Source: Rugosimonospora africana (lineage in GTDB: Bacteria; Actinomycetota; Actinomycetes; Mycobacteriales; Micromonosporaceae). From it: 64,000 nt of DNA. Numbering within the stretch: position 1 is the stretch's first letter; each line of letters opens with the position of its first letter. Both the position numbers and the translations under genes were made by a program. The DNA lies in contig NZ_BONZ01000064.1 of NCBI RefSeq assembly GCF_016862975.1, forward strand, positions 1 to 64,000. The letters run 5' to 3'. This document shows, one piece after another, positions 55,842-64,000 of the stretch. Below the pieces are notes generated by a model, which was not told the origin of the DNA, did not search any database, and worked only from the letters and a program-made list of their open reading frames with translations.

Positions 55842-57035
55842 GTGGACGTCAGCGGCGGCGAGGAACGAGCCGCCAGCGGAGGGAACGTGCCGGAAGATCA
55901 GCAGCAGCCCGAGCGGCTGGACGTGGACGCGATCCTCGCCGAACCCGGCACCCGGATCGTGGTCTGCTGCGGGTCGGGCGGAGTGGGCAAGACCACCACC
56001 GCCGCCGCCCTGGCGCTGCGGGCCGCCGAGGTACACGGTCGTCGTACCGTCGTGTTGACCATCGACCCGGCCCGCCGGCTCGCCCAGGCGCTCGGCCTCT
56101 CCGCCCTGGACAACAACCCGAAGCAGGTCAAGCTGGAAGGCACCGCGGCCGCCGGCGGTGAGCTGCACGCGATGATGCTGGACATGAAGCGCACCTTCGA
56201 CGAGGTGGTGCTCACGCACACCGATCCGAAGCGCGCCGAGGAGATCTTCGCGAACCCCTTCTACCAGGCCATGAGCTCTACCTTCTCCGGTACCCAGGAG
56301 TACATGGCCATGGAGAAGCTGGGCCAGCTGCGCTCCCGCGACGAGTGGGACCTGATCGTGGTCGACACTCCGCCGTCGCGCTCCGCGCTGGACTTCCTGG
56401 ACGCTCCGCAGCGCCTGGCCCGATTCCTGGACGGACGCATGCTCCGGCTGCTGATGGCTCCCGCCCGGGCCGGCGGGCGCAGCATGTTCAACCTGGTCAC
56501 CGCATCGTTCGGGGTGTTCTCCCGGGCGGTTCAGAAGATTCTCGGCGCGCAGCTACTGACTGATCTGTCCGGCTTTGTCGCCGCGCTCGACAGCACCTTC
56601 GGCGGGTTCCGCGAGCGTGCCGAGCAGACGTACCGCATCCTCCAGGACCGCGAGACGGCCTTCCTGGTCGTGGCGGCGCCGGAGCCGGATGCCATCCGGG
56701 AGGCCGGATACTTCGCCGGGCGGCTGGCCGAGCAGCGCATGCCGCTGCACGGACTGATTCTCAACCGGGTGCACCGGATCGCCGCGCCCGAGCTCTCGCC
56801 GGAACAGAGCTTGGCCGCGGCTGCCGAGCTGGACGTCGAGGGGGGCAGCCCGCTGACCGCGGACGCCCTGCGGGTCCACGCGGCGCTGGCCGAACAGGTG
56901 GTACGGGAGGCGGAGGTGTCGGCACGCTTCACCGTCCACCACCCGGGGGTACCGGTGGTACCCGTCGCGGCACAGCCCGCCGATGTCCATGACCTCGACG
57001 GGCTGCGCGCTATAGGCACTTCTCTAGCTGGCTGA
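55842..57035 (+). CDS. ArsA/GET3-family ATPase, second of a pair
   Basis: 397 aa from GTG 55842 (another GTG at 55887 has a stronger but very close Shine-Dalgarno). The P-loop is GSGGVGKTTT: the signature lysine of the deviant Walker A is replaced by Ser. VVDTPPSRSALDFLDAP is the switch region. A heterodimer with the first ATPase, where one partner lacks the lysine, is likely. Its 3' end overlaps the convergent WhiB gene by 12 nt. Confidence 0.9.
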   Translation: MDVSGGEERAASGGNVPEDQQQPERLDVDAILAEPGTRIVVCCGSGGVGKTTTAAALALRAAEVHGRRTVVLTIDPARRLAQALGLSALDNNPKQVKLEGTAAAGGELHAMMLDMKRTFDEVVLTHTDPKRAEEIFANPFYQAMSSTFSGTQEYMAMEKLGQLRSRDEWDLIVVDTPPSRSALDFLDAPQRLARFLDGRMLRLLMAPARAGGRSMFNLVTASFGVFSRAVQKILGAQLLTDLSGFVAALDSTFGGFRERAEQTYRILQDRETAFLVVAAPEPDAIREAGYFAGRLAEQRMPLHGLILNRVHRIAAPELSPEQSLAAAAELDVEGGSPLTADALRVHAALAEQVVREAEVSARFTVHHPGVPVVPVAAQPADVHDLDGLRAIGTSLAG

Positions 57036-57323
57036 CACCAGTTCCTTGTCCCGGTCCTTGGAGAGCGCGGCCTCGAACATCTTGCGCCAGCTGGCAACCT
57101 GCGGGTGACGGCGCAGCAGCGCGCGGCGCTCCCGCTCGGTCATGCCACCCCACACCCCGAACTCGATGCGGTTGTCGAGCGCGTCTGCGAGGCACTCGTA
57201 CCGCACCGGGCAGCTGCGGCAGATGCGCTTAGCCACATTCTGCTCGGCCCCCTGGACGAACAACGCGTCCGGATTTCCATTCCGGCACGCCGCCTGGCTG
57301 GGCCAGTCAGCAATCATCCCCAT
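57024..57323 (-). CDS. whiB4: WhiB-family iron-sulfur regulator (WhiB4/WblA type)
   Basis: 99 aa from ATG 57323. The 4Fe-4S cysteines are Cys13, Cys35, Cys38 and Cys44 (C-x2-C-x5-C in CRSCPVRYEC), followed by the G-V-W-G-G turn (GVWGGMTERERR) and a basic C-terminal helix for DNA contact. Flanked by the ArsA pair and a class A PBP exactly as whiB4 in mycobacteria and wblA in Streptomyces, where it controls redox response or development. Divergent from the PBP gene. Confidence 0.93.
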   Translation of the reverse strand: MGMIADWPSQAACRNGNPDALFVQGAEQNVAKRICRSCPVRYECLADALDNRIEFGVWGGMTERERRALLRRHPQVASWRKMFEAALSKDRDKELVSAS

Positions 57324-57795
57324 CTGTGCACGTCCCCCCTTGTGCTCCCCCCGATCCGCCAGGTCGTCCCCGTCCGCGCTCCCCCGGGCCGCAGTGGAGT
57401 ACCCCCAGACACTCACCGACGGACCTGGACCGGAAACGCGGAGAGCGTCCACCAGGCGGCGTGCCCTCAACTCCGAGGGCAGCGTTCTTGCGTTGCCGAA
57501 TCATCATGCTCCGTAGTCACACGATTACGCAACGTCGTCGGCGAAATTCGCCAACCGGGACACAGGCCCCATAGCCCATGGCCCAGAGCTGTTGGTCTTG
57601 GTACATCCACGTGCCATACCCGGGAACTGTCCCCATCCACCCACCCGAAGGTGGACAATCTCCGTAGCGATCGAGCAATCAAGGAAGCAGAAGGGACAAC
57701 CGGACACCCAGGTTCGCGCGTTTAGCACAACGAGGCCGCGTCCGGCAGGACGCGGGCCAAATTCGTTGTTCGCGTACCCTGAGGCGGTGAACCGG
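57324..57795. other. Divergent intergenic region whiB4 / class A PBP
   Basis: 472 bp with no believable gene. It carries the whiB4 leader (GGGGGGA about 9 nt before ATG) and the PBP promoter region. Long leaders here are typical of regulated actinobacterial whiB genes. No repeat of the MITE family. Confidence 0.4.
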
Positions 57796-60249
57796 ATGCG
57801 TATACGTGATCGCAACCCGCTGTCCAATGCCACGGCTCTTCTCATCTGTGGCCTACTAGCTGGGGTTGTGGTCGCGGCTGCCGCTTTCCCGGCGGTGGCC
57901 ATGTCCGGGCTCGCCGCCAAGGCGGGGGCGGACGGATTCGACAGCCTTCCGACCGAGCTGACCGTGGCGCAGTCACCACAGGTCAGCTATTTGTATGCTT
58001 CTGACCATAAAACGCTCATTGCGGCCTTCTACGACGAAAACCGGCGAGACGTTACGGCTTCGCAAATCGCGCCGGTCATGCTGCAGGCGATCGTCTCGGC
58101 CGAAGACATGCGCTTCTACCAGCACCACGGCGTGGACGTGAAGGGCGTCGCCCGGGCGATGGTCGCCAACCAGAAGTCCGGCGAGACCGAGCAGGGCGCG
58201 TCGACGCTGACCATGCAGTACGTGCGGCAGGCGATCGAATATTCGGCGTCCACGCCCCAGGAGGTCGTCGACGCGACCTCGGACACCCCGGGCCGCAAGC
58301 TCCGGGAGATGAAGATCGCGCTCTCCCTGGAGAAGAAGCTCACCAAGCAGCAGATCCTCGACCGGTACCTGAACATCGCCCCGTTCGGTAACGGCGCCTA
58401 CGGCATCTACGCCGCCGCCGAGGTGTACTTCAACGAGACGCCGGACAAGTTGACGCTTGACCAGGCAGCGCTGCTGGCCGGCCTGGTGAAGGCGCCCACC
58501 GCGTTCGACCCGGTGACCACCAGCGGTCGCCCGCAGTCACTGCTCCGGCGCACGTACGTGCTGAACAACATGGTCAAGATGGGCTACATCACGCAGGCCC
58601 AGGCCAACACGGCGAACAAGGCCGAGCTCAAGCTCGCCGACAAGTCGACGCCCAACGGCTGCACCAGCGTGGTCAAGCCCGAGTGGGGCTTCTTCTGCGA
58701 CTACTTCTACCGCTGGTGGCTTCAGCAGCCCGCGTTCGGTGCCGACGAGTACGAGCGTGCCGAGCACCTCAAGACCGGCGGCTACTCGATCTACGCCTCG
58801 CTGGACGTCGGCGCGCAGGCCGACGCGATGAAGAACGTGAACACCCAGGCGAAGGGCCTTCCGAAGAAGTCGGACGCGTTGATGGTGGCCGGGGTGGAGC
58901 CGGGCACCGGGCACATCAAGGTGATGGCGGTCAACCGCACGTACAGCAACGACCAGAGCGGCAACGGGCTCAGTACCGATCCCCATAAACACGGGCAAAA
59001 GGGTAACTATCCGAATACCACGGTGCCGCTGCTCGGCGCTCCCGATCAGCCGGGCGGATACCAGTTCGGTTCGACCTTCAAGATGTTCACCATGCTCACG
59101 GCGCTCCAACAGGGCGTACCGCTGTCCCGAACGATCGACACGACGAACCCCTACAAGTCGCACTTCATCGTCGGGTCGGGGCCGGCAGCCTGTCCGGGCA
59201 CCAACTACTACTGCCCGACCAACGACTCGAAGGACGAAGTCGGCCCGTACAACATGTGGACCGGGTTCGGCGCCTCGATCAACACCTACTTCGTCCCGCT
59301 GGAGGAGCAGGTCGGCGCGCAGAACGTCGTCGCCATGGCGCAGAACCTCGGCATCACGTTCTCCGGCAACAAGAACACCGAGGGCACCGACGCGTACTTC
59401 GCGACGCACGGAGCCGACCAGTGGGGCGCGTTCACGCTGGGTGTCGCCGCGGTCAGCCCGCTCGAGATGGCCAACGCGTACGCGGCGGTGGCCGCCGACG
59501 GCAACTACTGCGAACCGCTGCCGGTCGACGAGATCCACGAGTTCAACGGCACCAAGCTCGACGCCGGCAACCCCCGCTGCCGCCAGGCCGTCGACCCCGA
59601 CGTGGCCCGCGCGGCCACCGACGCGGCCCGGTGCCCGGTCGGTGACCAGGGCTTCTACGGTGGTTGCAACGGTCACGCGACCGCGTCGCCGACCCGGAGC
59701 ATCGTGCCCCACAAGTACCAGATCGCCGGCAAGACCGGCACGACGGACAACGACCGCACCGCGGCGCTGATCACGATGACCAAGCAGTTGGCCGTCGCGG
59801 GCATCGTCGCCGACCCGGACAACTCGGATACCCACGGGTACAGCCACACCCAGGTCAACCTGGCGGTGCAGCACACGCTCGCCGACTACATGCAGGGCAA
59901 GCCGGCGGTCAACTTCACCAAGGAGACCGAACACACCGCGTACGGTCAGCGGCAGAGCATCCCGAGCGTGAAGTGCCAGTCGCCGAACGCGGCGACCACG
60001 CGGCTCGAGAACGCCGGCTTCGCTGTGCACGTCGGTTCGAAGCCGGTGGCCTCCAGCTGCCCGGCCGGTACCGTCGCCAGCACCACCCCGAGCGGCAGCA
60101 CCTCCAAGGGCGGCCCGATCACCCTGAACATCAGTGCGGGACCGGGCGGCCAGCAGAACCCGCCCCCCGGGCAGGGCACGGGGCAGGGCAATCCGCCGGG
60201 CTGCATCCCGATTCTGGGGAAGAACTGCCCGCCCGGCGGCCGGCACTGA
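57796..60249 (+). CDS. ponA2: Class A penicillin-binding protein with PASTA domain (PonA2-like)
   Basis: 817 aa from ATG 57796 (GTG 57787 is possible). An N-terminal membrane helix (residues 12-36) is followed by the GT51 glycosyltransferase with SAEDMRFYQHHGVD (catalytic Glu103) and EQGASTLTMQYVRQ, and the transpeptidase with STFK (Ser426, Lys429), SIN (Ser494, Asn496) and KTG (Lys646). One C-terminal PASTA repeat (IPSVKCQSPNAATTRLENAG) and a Gly/Pro tail follow. Builds and cross-links peptidoglycan. Position next to whiB4 matches ponA2 (Rv3682). Confidence 0.95.
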   Translation: MRIRDRNPLSNATALLICGLLAGVVVAAAAFPAVAMSGLAAKAGADGFDSLPTELTVAQSPQVSYLYASDHKTLIAAFYDENRRDVTASQIAPVMLQAIVSAEDMRFYQHHGVDVKGVARAMVANQKSGETEQGASTLTMQYVRQAIEYSASTPQEVVDATSDTPGRKLREMKIALSLEKKLTKQQILDRYLNIAPFGNGAYGIYAAAEVYFNETPDKLTLDQAALLAGLVKAPTAFDPVTTSGRPQSLLRRTYVLNNMVKMGYITQAQANTANKAELKLADKSTPNGCTSVVKPEWGFFCDYFYRWWLQQPAFGADEYERAEHLKTGGYSIYASLDVGAQADAMKNVNTQAKGLPKKSDALMVAGVEPGTGHIKVMAVNRTYSNDQSGNGLSTDPHKHGQKGNYPNTTVPLLGAPDQPGGYQFGSTFKMFTMLTALQQGVPLSRTIDTTNPYKSHFIVGSGPAACPGTNYYCPTNDSKDEVGPYNMWTGFGASINTYFVPLEEQVGAQNVVAMAQNLGITFSGNKNTEGTDAYFATHGADQWGAFTLGVAAVSPLEMANAYAAVAADGNYCEPLPVDEIHEFNGTKLDAGNPRCRQAVDPDVARAATDAARCPVGDQGFYGGCNGHATASPTRSIVPHKYQIAGKTGTTDNDRTAALITMTKQLAVAGIVADPDNSDTHGYSHTQVNLAVQHTLADYMQGKPAVNFTKETEHTAYGQRQSIPSVKCQSPNAATTRLENAGFAVHVGSKPVASSCPAGTVASTTPSGSTSKGGPITLNISAGPGGQQNPPPGQGTGQGNPPGCIPILGKNCPPGGRH

Positions 60250-60271
60250 CCGGCAGCCGGCGCTGATCAGT

Positions 60272-60317
60272 GGAGCCGGGCTTCGGGGCCGTCTAGGCGA
60301 CCCCGGAGCCCGGCTCC
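60272..60317 (+). terminator. Terminator after the class A PBP gene
   Basis: GGAGCCGGGC (60272-60281) pairs with GCCCGGCTCC (60308-60317), extended inward by TTCGGGG/CCCCGGA with one G-U: about 17 pairs, 12-nt loop, followed by GTCGTTT. Confidence 0.75.
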
Positions 60318-60367
60318 GTCGTTTCCGGCTCGCTCGCGCGGCTCCGTCGTTTCGGCCCGCTCGCGCC
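60312..60367. repeat. 28-bp imperfect tandem duplication
   Basis: Units 60312-60339 and 60340-60367 both begin GGCTCCGTCGTTT and share CTCGCGC near the end; the first overlaps the descending arm of the terminator, so the T-tract of the terminator is duplicated. Confidence 0.6.
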
Positions 60368-60369
60368 GC

Positions 60370-60825
60370 TCAGAGGCCCAGCTGGCGGCGTACCTCCGCG
60401 GCCACCCGGCCGCCCTCGGCCCGACCCGCGACCGCGCCCTGAGCCGCCTTCATGGCCTGGCCCATCGCTCCCCGACCGCTGGTGTCCACCCCGGTCAACG
60501 CCTGCGCCACGATCCCGGTCAGCTCCTCGTCAGACAGCTGGGACGGCAGGTACCCGGTCAGCACGCCCTCCTCGGCGCGCTCACGCTCGGCCTGCTCTGC
60601 CCGCCCCGCGTCCGCGAACGCGGTCGCCGCCTCGCGCCGCTTCTTCGCCTCCCGGGTAAGGACGGCCTGTACCTCGTCCTCGCCGAGTTCCCGCGCCTGA
60701 TCGCCGGCGACCTCCGCATTGCGCACCGCGGCCAGCGCCATGCGCAGCGTCGAGGTGACCAGTTCGTCCCGCGCCTTCATCGCGGTGCGCAGATCCGTTT
60801 CCAGGCGGTCCTTGAGCATGCTCAT
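60370..60825 (-). CDS. GatB/YqeY domain protein
   Basis: 151 aa from ATG 60825 (ATG 60819 possible). Begins LKDRLETDLRTAMKARDELVTSTLRM, the usual YqeY start; the C-terminus is the helical domain shared with the tail of the amidotransferase subunit GatB. May act in tRNA-dependent amidation, not proven. Divergent from the phosphoesterase. Confidence 0.9.
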   Translation of the reverse strand: MSMLKDRLETDLRTAMKARDELVTSTLRMALAAVRNAEVAGDQARELGEDEVQAVLTREAKKRREAATAFADAGRAEQAERERAEEGVLTGYLPSQLSDEELTGIVAQALTGVDTSGRGAMGQAMKAAQGAVAGRAEGGRVAAEVRRQLGL

Positions 60826-60837
60826 GGTCCCCGAAAC

Positions 60838-60850
60838 TACCCTTAGCAGC
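60838..60850 (+). promoter_or_regulatory. -10 box of the phosphoesterase gene (leaderless)
   Basis: TACCCT at 60838-60843, then 7 nt to the ATG at 60851; no Shine-Dalgarno exists between them, so the message is probably leaderless. Confidence 0.45.
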
Positions 60851-61738
60851 ATGCGCACGCGTACTGCATTAAGGTTCGTGACCGCCACGGCGGCGTTGGG
60901 AGCCGGGACACTGGCCTACGCCTCGCTGATCGAGCGGAACATGTTCACCCTGCGCCGGTTCGACGTGCCGGTGCTCGCGCCGGACGCCGAGCCGCTGCGC
61001 CTGCTGCACATCTCCGACCTGCACATGACCCCGGGGCAGCGGCGCAAGCAGGACTGGGTGGCCGCGCTCGCCGTGGCGACCGACCCGGACCTGGTCGTGA
61101 CGACCGGGGACAACATGGCCCACCCGGACGCGGTGGCCGGCGTCACCCGGGCGCTCGAGCCGCTGATGGACCGGCCGGGGGCCTTCGTCTTCGGCTCCAA
61201 CGACTACCGCGGGCCGGTGTTCAAGAACCCCTTCGGGTACTTCAAGAAGGACCGGGAGTACGTCCAGGGGGTCGAGCTGCCGTCCGAGGACCTGCGGGCG
61301 GCCCTGGTAGCGGCGGGCTGGGCGGACCTGAACAACGCCCGGACGGTACTGAAGGCGGGTGGCCGGACGGTCGAACTGGCGGGCGTGGACGACCCGCACA
61401 TCGGCCGGGACAGCTACCGGCATGCTCCGCTGGCGGACGCGGACCTGCACATCGGGCTCACCCACTCGCCGGAGCCGTCGGTGCTGTCCGACATGGCGGC
61501 GGACGGGTTCTCGCTGCTGCTGGCCGGTCACACGCACGGTGGGCAGGTGCGGGTACCCGGGGTGGGCGCACTGGTCTCCAACTGTGGGCTGGACCGCCGG
61601 ATGGCTCGGGGACTGCACCGCTGGCCGGGTTCGGACGCCTGGCTGCACGTGTCGGCGGGCCTGGGTACCCACCCGACGGCCCCGGTACGGTTTGCCTGCC
61701 GACCGGAGGCGTCGCTGCTCACGCTGATCCCCCGGTAG
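60851..61738 (+). CDS. Membrane-anchored calcineurin-like metallophosphoesterase
   Basis: 295 aa from ATG 60851. A weak N-terminal hydrophobic anchor (residues 7-25) is followed by the metallophosphoesterase motifs LLHISDLHM, VVTTGDNM, FGSNDYRG (where GNHD is usual), GLTHSPEP and LAGHTHGGQ. The Asn-Asp in place of Gly-Asn-His-Asp is the YkuE-like variant. Position after ponA2 matches Rv3683. Substrate unknown, possibly a lipid or nucleotide phosphate. Confidence 0.9.
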   Translation: MRTRTALRFVTATAALGAGTLAYASLIERNMFTLRRFDVPVLAPDAEPLRLLHISDLHMTPGQRRKQDWVAALAVATDPDLVVTTGDNMAHPDAVAGVTRALEPLMDRPGAFVFGSNDYRGPVFKNPFGYFKKDREYVQGVELPSEDLRAALVAAGWADLNNARTVLKAGGRTVELAGVDDPHIGRDSYRHAPLADADLHIGLTHSPEPSVLSDMAADGFSLLLAGHTHGGQVRVPGVGALVSNCGLDRRMARGLHRWPGSDAWLHVSAGLGTHPTAPVRFACRPEASLLTLIPR

Positions 61739-61809
61739 CCCGGGTAGCTGGTGGCCCGGGTGACGTCGGGTTAGCGGAGGCCCCTGTTTCCCGCGCCGTA
61801 CCGGTCAGC

Positions 61810-61815
61810 TACTAT
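61810..61815 (+). promoter_or_regulatory. -10 box of tRNA-Pro
   Basis: TACTAT 14 nt before the mature tRNA 5' end; the -35 is not clear. Confidence 0.45.
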
Positions 61816-61828
61816 TGCCCGGCACGCT

Positions 61829-61902
<74 letters not shown>

Positions 61903-61917
61903 CAGAGCAGAGCAGCA

Positions 61918-61958
61918 GATCAGGGCCGGTCTCCCAGAACAGGGAACCGGCCCTGATC
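61918..61958 (+). terminator. Hairpin between tRNA-Pro and the integrase remnant
   Basis: GATCAGGGCCGGT (61918-61930) pairs perfectly with ACCGGCCCTGATC (61946-61958), 15-nt loop. Followed by ATGTTCT. It can serve both the tRNA and the convergent integrase remnant. Confidence 0.7.
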
Positions 61959-61963
61959 ATGTT

Positions 61964-62190
61964 CTAGAAGCCATTGGGAGACGTTTGGGAGACGATCTTG
62001 CCGGGTCACTCTCCGACCTCCGCCCGCGCTTCGACAGCCGCCGGTCTAGGTCCGTCACCGGGGAGCCGGGAGCGGGCGCCCAGCGGGCATCCAGCGCGGC
62101 CGGACACAGCCCGGTCAGGCTGTCTAGGAGCTGAGTCCGCATCGCGGCCGTGGCTCGCGAGTACGCACCCGGTCGGTACGAGCTGAAAGG
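61964..62190 (-). pseudogene. C-terminal remnant of a tyrosine integrase, frameshifted
   Basis: Reading from 62163 down, the frame gives AYSRATAAMRTQLLDSLTGL and then ALDARWAPAPGSPVTDLD, which has the layout of integrase C-termini just after the active-site Tyr (YSHVTxAMR...). At about 62006 the frame breaks; in another frame the sequence continues KIVSQTSPNGF and stops at 61964, also a common integrase ending. The whole N-terminal and catalytic part upstream of the Tyr is absent. Convergent with tRNA-Pro, the usual position of an integrase next to its att site. Motif recall is from memory, so a search is needed to confirm. Confidence 0.6.
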
Positions 62191-62699
62191 CAGCGCCTTC
62201 ACCAGCCCGTTCCTCCGCTGCACACCGTTCACGTTCAACGATGCCTCCGCCGGCATGCTCGACGACGACACCGGCTTTCGCTGCCTCGCCTCAGTGGAAA
62301 GCATCCGCGAGCTATCGAAGGGCCGGCAGAAGGTCCCAACCGGCCGGCTGACTGTTGTCTCATCACACGTCGAGCCAGCAACCTTCCGACTGTCGGCTGC
62401 ACGGTTCCTCGCGGTTTCGTGCAGGACGAGGCTGTCTATTACGACGGTTCAGAGTCGGATTCGGTTGCGCCGGTTGCTGTACTTCGCGGCCGTACGCACG
62501 CTAGCGTCGCTTCCGCTGGCTTGTTTCGTTGCTCTCCGCGCTCGGGCGCTGGAGGGGCGCGGAGCGCTCACTCTGCGTCTACCGACGCTGCCATCTGTCG
62601 GCGCTGCGTCGTCACCACGGCGCATTCAACGCGACGGCACTCGGCCGTACGGCCCGCGCGGCATACCTACCGGCCAGGCAAGTTGCACGACAAGCGCGG
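62191..62699. other. Decayed sequence inside the integrated remnant
   Basis: Several overlapping open frames on both strands, none with clear G/C third-position bias or a recognisable domain. Lower GC than the backbone in 62400-62550. Read as degraded mobile-element DNA. Confidence 0.4.
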
Positions 62700-63475
62700 T
62701 CAGCGGTTCCAAGGCAAGCGGGGCAAGGAATCGCGTTTGACAGCATGCAACATCGAAGCCTTAGAAACGTCAGGCAGGTCGGACTGCAGACGGGTGAGCG
62801 CGGACCTTTGCATGAGTACACCGCCCCAGTTCAGAACCCATAACGAAGGTATGACGGCGAGCGGAATCGGCCACGGGAAGTGATTCGTGACGGCGATCCA
62901 AGCCAGGATCAACGCGACGCCCAACACAGCGACCGGAATCGCGCAGGCATCGAGTCGGGTTCCTCGCACCAGCATGGGATAAGCGGCATGCCGCTTAAGT
63001 GAATCCTCCCAGTCCGCTGGCTGCTCGTCTTGGAGCACGAGGGCCTCACCCCGAGGGTCGCCGAGGACGCCCGTTCGACGCCAGCCCCGAACCGGAGCCC
63101 ACGGCTGATCTTTCAGCAAGCGCCGGCTGGAGCACAAGCGGATGGTTCTCGTACTCGCGATGTCGGCGTTGCGGAAGACCGGCAAGATCCAGCCTCCGGC
63201 CCTACGGACCCGGATCACGCCTCCGGCGGCCAGGACTGCTCGCCCTGGACCCCAGCGCTCCGGGAAGCTCCGACGACGGCTCACCAGTGACGCACCAAAG
63301 GCAACCAGACCGCGCCACCGGGAGGCCGGCACCCACGCGGGGGCCGCACCCTTACGGCATGCAGTGGGAGCGAGATGGGAGCAGATCTTGATAACAGCCG
63401 TCGCGGGAACCTCGCCAGATGAATGACCACCCACGCTCCGACCAGCGCGAACGCCCAGGCGGCCAGGTCGATCAC
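62700..63475 (-). pseudogene. Probable membrane protein gene, frameshifted
   Basis: GTG at 63475 begins IDLAAWAFALVGAWVVIHLA, a clean membrane helix followed by RFPRRLLSRSAP; that frame stops at 63281. From about 63350 downwards a different frame is open to 62700 and gives a protein-like sequence with two further hydrophobic segments (VAVLGVALILAWIAVT and PLAVIPSLWVLNWGG) and a charged end. One frameshift around 63340-63400 would join the parts into about 255 aa. No family recognised. Lies just inside the putative right attachment site, so it would be cargo of the element. Confidence 0.4.
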
Positions 63476-63489
63476 GGATCAGTACCTAA

Positions 63490-63504
63490 TTCGGGACGAA
63501 GAGG
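63490..63504 (+). other. Putative attR core
   Basis: Exact 15-bp copy of the tRNA-Pro anticodon region (61861-61875), same orientation, 1.6 kb downstream. Identity stops on both sides. Bounds the integrase remnant region. Confidence 0.5.
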
Positions 63505-63571
63505 GCGCTACCGACATCGGGCAACGCTGGGTTCGGAACGGAGACTGGGAAGCTCCTGGCGCGGGGCTGGC

Positions 63572-63997
63572 CTAGATGGTCTTCGACTCCGGCGAGACGA
63601 GTTCGAACCCATCGCCGATCAAGCCGGCGTGGCGGTCCTGGAGCCACAGCTCGCCATCACGGCCACGGAAGCTGATCTCATCGGTCAGAACGCGCTCATC
63701 CATCAGGTGGGTCACGTGGATCTCATAATCACCACGATCGTCGACGTGCACCACCATCTTCAGGCTCTCAATGCCCTGGCTGCCCACGCGCCGGTAGGTC
63801 TTTGCCTGATACACGTCCAATGGTCGCACGCGGTAATCACTCTTCGACGCGGCGTCGACGACCGGACCGCGCCTCCGGCGGGTAGGAGTCTCCGCTCGGC
63901 CAGCAAACGGCGGGCTCGGTCCATCGTGGCTAGCGAGGAGGCAGCCACACCAGGTCGCGCCTGAACTGTCGTCGGATCTCCGCATCCGCGAGGTCAA
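63572..63997 (-). CDS. Uncharacterised protein, 5' end uncertain near window edge
   Basis: The open frame ends at 63572 and runs to the window edge. The last 95 residues (from about VVDAASKSDYRVRPLD to VSPESKTI) look like a real soluble alpha/beta domain rich in charged residues. Upstream of about 63860 the better-looking sequence (MDRARRLLAERRLLPAGG) is in another frame, so a frameshift or a later start is likely. No family recognised. It lies outside the putative attR. Confidence 0.4.
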   Translation of the reverse strand: MTSRMRRSDDSSGATWCGCLLASHDGPSPPFAGRAETPTRRRRGPVVDAASKSDYRVRPLDVYQAKTYRRVGSQGIESLKMVVHVDDRGDYEIHVTHLMDERVLTDEISFRGRDGELWLQDRHAGLIGDGFELVSPESKTI

Positions 63998-64000
63998 GCC

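Noticed and set aside
62150-62740. Plus-strand open frame of 196 aa with a VEPATFRLSAAR-like stretch
   Set aside because: This phrase is typical of spurious translations of reverse-complement tRNA-like DNA. No cloverleaf could be folded at 62360-62410 and the frame lacks coding bias.

Overview
The window is about 70% G+C. Nearly every long frame uses G/C at third codon positions, and it carries WhiB, T7SS (EccC/EccD), MarP-type and ponA2-type genes. This points to a chromosome of a high-GC actinobacterium. The mix of a chromosomal T4SS-like operon, T7SS genes and an acyl-CoA carboxylase/terpene-type operon fits Micromonosporales best, but that placement is inference. Much of the backbone matches two neighbourhoods known from Mycobacterium tuberculosis: folE-ftsH-hpt-tilS-zincin-dacB-ppa (Rv3609c to Rv3628 region) and marP-NUDIX-nth-crp-MBL-RidA-ArsA pair-whiB4-ponA2-phosphoesterase (Rv3671c to Rv3683).

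Layout. 1-585: end of an interspersed repeat, then non-coding sequence. 586-8784: tight seven-gene operon resembling a minimal type IV secretion apparatus (small two-helix membrane protein, PrgI/VirB3-like protein, VirB4-like ATPase, VirB6-like membrane protein, bitopic protein, transglycosylase/M23 peptidase, small soluble protein), with no relaxase visible. 8788-14598: a secreted-type protein on the minus strand, then an FtsK/SpoIIIE-like ATPase, a membrane protein and a WXG100-like protein. 14672-18161 (minus): folE, ftsH, hpt. 18427-21711: a 44-aa membrane peptide gene, a GlxA-like regulator, a repeat element and a gamma-glutamyltransferase gene, all lying between hpt and tilS. 21764-27866: tilS, a zincin, a PBP4-type carboxypeptidase with a very long proline-rich N-terminus, and ppa. 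27873-33329: divergent eccD and eccC. 33361-39222: MarP-like protease, NUDIX, nth, capA-like, cbiZ, crp. 39332-47299: TetR-led catabolic operon (metal-binding protein, AtuA-like protein, acyl-CoA carboxylase beta and alpha, acyl-CoA dehydrogenase). 47320-53556 (minus): Ser/Thr kinase, adenylyl cyclase-AAA-TPR protein, MBL-fold hydrolase, RidA, DUF4177. 53689-61738: proline-rich membrane protein, two ArsA/GET3 ATPases, WhiB, class A PBP, YqeY, phosphoesterase. 61829-63504: tRNA-Pro(CGG), a truncated and frameshifted integrase, and a frameshifted membrane protein gene. This last stretch ends at a 15-bp exact copy of the tRNA anticodon region, so it looks like a decayed integrative element.

The most interesting non-coding signal is a family of MITE-like elements (1-147, 19733-20083, 37541-37703, and a solo end at 52890-52941). 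They share about 18-bp terminal inverted repeats and a 14-bp-stem hairpin whose paired bases covary between copies. Three of the four abut the stop codon of a neighbouring gene. Working links between genes: Crp plus the nearby adenylyl cyclase suggests a cAMP circuit; WhiB, the ArsA pair, the class A PBP and MarP form the redox/cell-envelope block conserved in actinobacteria; the carboxylase operon probably degrades a branched acyl-CoA (leucine/isovalerate or acyclic terpene type). Several genes appear leaderless, with a -10-like hexamer 6-7 nt before the start codon.
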